Shown here: piece after piece, positions 59,975 to 64,000 of the stretch
How the letters are laid out: each line of letters opens with the position of its first letter
Numbering within the stretch: the first letter of the stretch is position 1
NCBI RefSeq assembly: GCF_014191875.1
Contig: NZ_JACHXD010000007.1
Coordinates: 62,001-126,000 of the forward strand
Length of the DNA stretch: 64,000 nucleotides
Source of the DNA: Pseudoduganella violacea
Lineage (GTDB): Bacteria > Pseudomonadota > Gammaproteobacteria > Burkholderiales > Burkholderiaceae_D
Direction: 5' to 3'
Position numbers and translations under genes: made by a program
Notes under the pieces: model-generated
Databases searched by the model: none
What the model was told of the DNA's origin: nothing
Seen by the model: only the letters and a program-made list of their open reading frames with translations

Positions 59975-60862
59975 TCAGTAAGGACGGTCGCCTTCGATGG
60001 TGGTGCGGTACAGGGTGCGGCGCTGCTCAAACGGGCAGCCGGTCGCCAGATGCATCAGCGAGCGGTTGTCCCAGAACAGCAGGTCATGCGGCTGCCAGCG
60101 GTGGCGGTAAATGTGTTCGGGCTTGACGCTGTGGGCGAACAGCTCCTGCAGCAGTTCGCGGCTTTCATCCTCGGGCAGGCCAAGGATGCGGGTGGTGAAA
60201 TGTTCGCTGATAAAAAGTGCGCGGCGTCCCGTTTCGGGATGCACGCGCACGACAGGATGGCTTACGGGTAGGACTTCGTGAATCTGCTCCGGCGTGAGCG
60301 CCGGCCGCCAGGGACTGTGACGGCGCAGCTCCTCATAACGCGCCAGATAACTGTGTTCGGCCCGAGCACCCTGCACGGCGCGGCGCAACGCGACAGGCAG
60401 GGTGTCGTATGCCAGGTGCATATTGGCGAATAGTGTGTCACCTCCTTTCGATGGCAGCTCCTGCGCATGCAATAGAGAGCCCAGACTGGGTTTCTCCTTG
60501 TACGACAGATCCGAGTGCCAGAACACACCCGCATCGCCCAATCCCGCCGGTTTGCCGTCCTTCAGGACATTCGATACCACCAGAACTTCCGGATGCCCCG
60601 ACAACTGGAAGTTCCGCAGCACATGGATTTGCAGCTGGCCGAAACGCCGGCTGAAATCGATCTGTTGCTGCGGCGTGATACGCTGCCCCCGGAACACCAG
60701 CAAGTGATGGTCCAGGTGGGTGGCATGAATCCGCAAGAAGTCCATATCGCTGAGCGGTTGGGACAAATCGAGGCCTGTAATTTCCGCACCCAGAGGAGCC
60801 TCCAGGATATGGATCTCGAAATCCGAATCAACGCTAAGGTCTTCAAAAAGAACGGCTGACAT
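59975..60862 (-). CDS. TauD/TfdA-family Fe(II)/2-oxoglutarate dioxygenase
   Basis: A 295-residue enzyme with the facial triad visible: HSD in VFWHSDLSYKEKP, a distal His in NRSLMHLAT and the 2-oxoglutarate Arg in RRTLYRTTIEG. The fold features GAEITGLDLSQPLSD and LLVFRGQ are typical of TauD/TfdA. It probably hydroxylates a sulfonate or related substrate imported by the ABC system behind it, releasing sulfite. First gene of the four-gene unit, divergent from the DUF2238 gene. Confidence 0.88.
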   Translation of the reverse strand: MSAVLFEDLSVDSDFEIHILEAPLGAEITGLDLSQPLSDMDFLRIHATHLDHHLLVFRGQRITPQQQIDFSRRFGQLQIHVLRNFQLSGHPEVLVVSNVLKDGKPAGLGDAGVFWHSDLSYKEKPSLGSLLHAQELPSKGGDTLFANMHLAYDTLPVALRRAVQGARAEHSYLARYEELRRHSPWRPALTPEQIHEVLPVSHPVVRVHPETGRRALFISEHFTTRILGLPEDESRELLQELFAHSVKPEHIYRHRWQPHDLLFWDNRSLMHLATGCPFEQRRTLYRTTIEGDRPY

Positions 60863-60971
60863 GATTGTGCGATGCGGGGGTTGCTGGAGATTCCAGTCTA
60901 GGCCTGGCTTAACGTATTGGAAACGAATTCATTTTGATATTAATATGCGCTTTTCGATTCGGCGAACGCGC

Positions 60972-61592
60972 ATGAATACATCCTCTTCCCGGCTTCATCT
61001 GCTGCTGACGGCGGCCATGTTTGCAGTGCTGATCTGGTCCGGCCTGGCGCCGTATGACCGCGCCACCTGGCTGATGGAAGTGGCGCCCGTCCTGATTGCC
61101 TTCCCGCTCATGCTGGCGACCTACCGCCGCTTTCCGCTGACCGATCTGCTGTATGTGCTGATCCTGCTGCATGCGATCGTGCTGATGGTGGGCGGCGCCT
61201 ACACCTATGCGCGCGTGCCTTTCGGCTTCGATCTGCAGCAGTGGCTGGGACTGGGCCGCAATCCCTACGACAAGATCGGCCACTTCTTCCAGGGCTTCGT
61301 GCCGGCCCTGGTGGCGCGCGAGATCCTGCTGCGCGGGCGGCATATCGCGGGCCGCAAGATGCTGGCCTTCGTGGTGGTGTGCATTGTGCTGGCGATCAGC
61401 GCCACGTATGAGCTGATCGAATGGGGTGCGGCGGTCGCCATGGGCCAGGGCGCGGACGAATTTCTCGGCACGCAGGGCGATCAGTGGGATACGCAATCGG
61501 ATATGTTCACGGCGCTGATCGGCAGCATCGCCGCCCTGCTCCTGCTGGCGCGCTGGCAGGACCGGCAGATCGCCGCTATCGAACGGATTTAG
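60972..61592 (+). CDS. DUF2238 (YjdF-like) membrane protein
   Basis: A 206-residue protein with about six helices and the DUF2238 pattern: LIWSGLAPYDRATWLMEVAPVLI, YKxxVFxD-like PLTDLLYVLILLHAIVLMVGGAYTYARVPFGFD, YDKIGHFFQGFVPALVAREIL, SATYELIEWGAA and the family ending GTQGDQWDTQSDMFTALIGSI. The conserved Asp, His and Glu in membrane segments suggest metal or proton binding, but the function is unknown. The ATG at 60972 was chosen; 60945 is the alternative. Its stop overlaps the convergent udgX stop. Confidence 0.85.
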   Translation: MNTSSSRLHLLLTAAMFAVLIWSGLAPYDRATWLMEVAPVLIAFPLMLATYRRFPLTDLLYVLILLHAIVLMVGGAYTYARVPFGFDLQQWLGLGRNPYDKIGHFFQGFVPALVAREILLRGRHIAGRKMLAFVVVCIVLAISATYELIEWGAAVAMGQGADEFLGTQGDQWDTQSDMFTALIGSIAALLLLARWQDRQIAAIERI

Positions 61593-63043
61593 GAGTCAGC
61601 CAGCCGCCACGCGGTGCGCAAGGCGGCGACGATGGCGGCCAGCGCATCCTGGCGCGCCTGCGCATCGGGCACGCGCAGCGCATACGCCGGATGGTAAGTG
61701 GCGACAACCCAGCGGCCCTCATGCCGCACCGGCTCGTCCATGTAATCCTTCAGATTGACGCGGCCATCCTGCAGAACCGATTTGAGCGCCGTGCTGCCAA
61801 GCGCCAGCACCACACTGGGGCCGATCTGCTTCAGCTCTTCTTCCAGCCAGTAGTGGCAGGCCAGGACTTCGCGCTGGGCCGGCGTCTTGTGCAGACGGCG
61901 TTTGCCGCGCAGCTCCCATTTGAAATGCTTGACCGCGTTGGTGATGTAGACGGCGCGGCGGTCCACGCCGGCTTGCTCCATGGCCCGCTCCAGCAGCTCG
62001 CCGGCCGGACCGACGAAGGGCTTGCCCGCCAAATCCTCCTGATCGCCGGGCTGTTCGCCCACCAGCATGATCCTGGCGTGGCGCGGGCCTTGTCCACCCA
62101 CGGCCTGGGTGGCGTTCTGCCACAGCTCGCAGCGGCGGCACTCGTCCAGGGTGCGCGGCTGCTCGCGCTCGGGCTGGGCCTTTTCCGCGCTGACCGGAAT
62201 CGTCGTGCCGCTGCGGCGGCCAACGGCCGTGCTCTGGCCCGTGCTGCGCGCACCGGCGGCCGCTTGCGTGACCATCTCCGGCACGACGGCCGCTTCCGGC
62301 AAATGCTTCCAGAAGCGCGCAGTGATATGGCTGTGCATCAGGTCCGCGTTCAAGCGCGCGGGATTGAAGATGCTGCGGTAATAGGTCAGCCATAGCGCCT
62401 CGCCTGCGTCTTCGATATCGGCGGGGCCGCGCAGCAGCGCCGCGGTATGGTGCAATTGCGCGCCGTCCCAGAGCACCGTGGCGTCGGGCGTGGCGATCAT
62501 CCAGCTGATGCGGCCCATGCGGCGCACGAAGTGTTGCGCCACCTGGGGCAGGACATCGTGCGCCGGTTCGAACCAGGCGATGAAACGCGGCGCGCCCTTG
62601 TCTTCAGGGCGTTCGCGAAAGCGCAGGTAGGCGTGCATATCATGTTCTTCGCGGCGCACCGCCTTCGCCATGGCTTGCAAACGCGCGCCATCGTCGTCGG
62701 CCATCGACAATACCTCCTGTTCGCCATGCTGCCAGCGCCACAGCACGCGGTAGAGAAAAGCCCAGCGGTCGGCCGCGCGAAAGCAGGCGGCGCGCTCCAG
62801 CATTTCCATCAGCGCGCGCGGGATGCGCAGAGCCGGGCCGTCAGCGCTGGCAACGGCAGCGGAAGGCAACGGCGCATCGCTCAACAGATCGATCTCGCCA
62901 GCGCGCTGCATCCATTGTACGGACTCGGGTGGCACACGGCGCACGATCAGGCGGCGCGCCGCCGCGCGCCATTCGGCAAAGTCACACGCCAGCACGGGGC
63001 CGGCGGGCCAGTCCGGCGCTGGCGCGGATGCGGCCCCGCTCAT
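61589..63043 (-). CDS. udgX: UdgX-type uracil-DNA glycosylase fused to DUF4130-like domain
   Basis: A 484-residue fusion. The first ~260 residues resemble the DUF4130/TIGR03915 domain found with DNA repair radical-SAM proteins. A Ser/Thr/Pro linker leads to a family IV/V-like UDG domain with RRCELWQNATQAVGG, GEQPGDQEDLAGKPFVGPAG, ITNAVKHFKWELRGKRRLHKTP and the ending VVATYHPAYALRV. The KRRLHK loop is the UdgX hallmark; its His forms a covalent bond with the uracil site. The start overlaps the radical-SAM gene's stop by four bases. Confidence 0.9.
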   Translation of the reverse strand: MSGAASAPAPDWPAGPVLACDFAEWRAAARRLIVRRVPPESVQWMQRAGEIDLLSDAPLPSAAVASADGPALRIPRALMEMLERAACFRAADRWAFLYRVLWRWQHGEQEVLSMADDDGARLQAMAKAVRREEHDMHAYLRFRERPEDKGAPRFIAWFEPAHDVLPQVAQHFVRRMGRISWMIATPDATVLWDGAQLHHTAALLRGPADIEDAGEALWLTYYRSIFNPARLNADLMHSHITARFWKHLPEAAVVPEMVTQAAAGARSTGQSTAVGRRSGTTIPVSAEKAQPEREQPRTLDECRRCELWQNATQAVGGQGPRHARIMLVGEQPGDQEDLAGKPFVGPAGELLERAMEQAGVDRRAVYITNAVKHFKWELRGKRRLHKTPAQREVLACHYWLEEELKQIGPSVVLALGSTALKSVLQDGRVNLKDYMDEPVRHEGRWVVATYHPAYALRVPDAQARQDALAAIVAALRTAWRLADS

Positions 63044-64000
63044 GCCACCTGCAGTTCCGGCCAGAGCGTGAGCTGCTGCTGGCGCTCGGCCATGGCGCGG
63101 CGCAGCGTTTCGGAAGGCGTACCGTCGCGCGCGGGCGTGTAGTCGGCCGTGATGATGAAGGGCGCGACCTTCTTCATGCTGCAACGCAGGCGCGACAGGT
63201 CGGCATAGCGCACGCGCCGCATGCGGCGCAGCTCCACAATGCGCTTGGCGTTGAGCAAGCCGATGCCCGGCACGCGCGCGATCATCGCCAGGTCGGCGCG
63301 GTTCAGGTCGAGCGGAAAGTGCTGGCGGTTGGCCAGCGCCCACGCCAGCTTGGGGTCGATGTCGAGCGCCAGATTGCCCGCCTGCGGCAGCAGCTCGCTA
63401 ACCTGGAAGCCATAGCCGCGCAGCAGAAAGTCAGCCTGGTACAGCCGGTGTTCGCGCAGCAGCGGCGGTGGCGCCAGCGGCACGCTTTTCGGACTGTGCG
63501 GGATGGGACTGAAAGCCGAGTAGTAGACGCGCTTGAGTTTATAACTGCCGTACAGGGTTTCGGCCGTGCTCAGAATGCGCTGGTCGTCGCTGGCGTCGGC
63601 GCCGACGATCATCTGCGTACTTTGTCCGGCCGGCGCGAAACGCGGCGCTTTCGGTTCATCCGCCTTTTCATCCAGCTTGAGGCGGATGGCGCCCATCGCC
63701 AGCTTGATGGTATGCACGCTCTTTTCCGGCGCCAGGCGCTCGATGCTGGTCTGGGTCGGCAATTCGATATTCACGCTGAGCCGGTCGGCGTAGCGGCCGG
63801 CCGCCTCGATCAGCGCCGGGTCGGCATCGGGAATCGTCTTCAGGTGGATATAGCCGCGAAACTGGTGCACTTCGCGCAGTTCGCGCGCGATCGCCACCAG
63901 CTGCTCCATCGTGTAATCGGCCGACTGGATGATGCCGGAGCTGAGGAACAGTCCCTCGATGTAATTGCGCAGGTAGAAATCGACGGTGAGCTTGACCACT
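63040..64000 (-). CDS. Radical-SAM DNA modification/repair-associated protein, 5' end outside window
   Basis: The C-terminal 319 residues of a protein of the TIGR03916 type (putative DNA modification/repair radical SAM). The segment VKLTVDFYLRNYIEGLFLSSGII belongs to the radical-SAM barrel; the cysteine motif would lie beyond 64000. Near the end a helix-hairpin-helix ARVPGIGLLNAKRIVELRRMRRVRY is suited to DNA binding. It is always found with the DUF4130/UdgX partner encoded next, here coupled by a four-base overlap. The substrate lesion is unknown. Confidence 0.87.
   Translation of the reverse strand, partial: VVKLTVDFYLRNYIEGLFLSSGIIQSADYTMEQLVAIARELREVHQFRGYIHLKTIPDADPALIEAAGRYADRLSVNIELPTQTSIERLAPEKSVHTIKLAMGAIRLKLDEKADEPKAPRFAPAGQSTQMIVGADASDDQRILSTAETLYGSYKLKRVYYSAFSPIPHSPKSVPLAPPPLLREHRLYQADFLLRGYGFQVSELLPQAGNLALDIDPKLAWALANRQHFPLDLNRADLAMIARVPGIGLLNAKRIVELRRMRRVRYADLSRLRCSMKKVAPFIITADYTPARDGTPSETLRRAMAERQQQLTLWPELQVA

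Overview
The window looks like chromosomal DNA of a high-GC betaproteobacterium of the Oxalobacteraceae (Massilia/Duganella/Janthinobacterium type). The evidence is the protein sequences themselves, the purM-hda-pcnB-folK-panB neighbourhood, a PEP-CTERM protein, a type IV pilin with a sigma-54 promoter, and the VC_2705-type symporter operon. Most of it is ordinary, densely packed core genome. No CRISPR array, rRNA, tRNA or intact mobile element was recognised.

Layout. 1-5.2 kb: an AzlC-like permease (cut by the window edge), small housekeeping genes, a YheT-type hydrolase, a BepA-like M48 protease and moaC. 5.2-6.5 kb: a small accessory island with a textbook LexA box driving an ImmA/IrrE-type metalloprotease and an unknown two-helix membrane protein. 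6.5-12.5 kb: a PilZ protein, pilin pilA with a consensus sigma-54 promoter, an FHA protein, sucCD, a DUF2889 protein and a PEP-CTERM protein. 12.5-14.3 kb: recA-recX, with SOS box and intercistronic attenuator. 14.3-18.9 kb: an overlapping four-gene operon of response regulator, histidine kinase, DUF4212 subunit and Na+/solute symporter. 19-25.2 kb: three tandem S9 peptidases with signal peptides. 25.2-33.5 kb: a PPi-type phosphofructokinase, purM, an AI-2E family permease, hda, a HAD phosphatase, pcnB, folK, a DUF486 protein and panB. 33.5-37.3 kb: an exported small protein paired with an M15-like peptidase lacking a signal peptide, a divergent PaiB/MocR pair, and the 3' scrap of an IS3-family transposase.

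37.3-45.6 kb is a putrescine uptake and catabolism block on the minus strand (puuD, puuA, spuC, then potGHI and an aldehyde dehydrogenase). It lacks the usual periplasmic binding protein gene. 45.7-46.8 kb is an MFS transporter. 46.8-57.1 kb is a complete nitrate assimilation locus: nitrate/nitrite transporter, nirB, nirD, an FAD oxidoreductase and nasA, preceded by nasT-nasS. Its control region is readable from the DNA: an NtrC-like site, a consensus sigma-54 promoter, two hexaloop hairpins of the ANTAR type, and a terminator whose 5' arm overlaps the second hairpin. 57.1-60.9 kb is a taurine/sulfonate-type ABC transporter with a TauD-family dioxygenase. 61-64 kb holds a DUF2238 membrane protein, a UdgX-type uracil-DNA crosslinking protein fused to a DUF4130-like domain, and a radical-SAM DNA repair-associated protein cut by the window end.

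The most interesting items are the SOS-controlled ImmA/membrane-protein pair, the ANTAR attenuator, the signal-less M15 peptidase with its exported partner, and the third S9 peptidase, whose start codon abuts a perfect 12-bp inverted repeat and has no Shine-Dalgarno.
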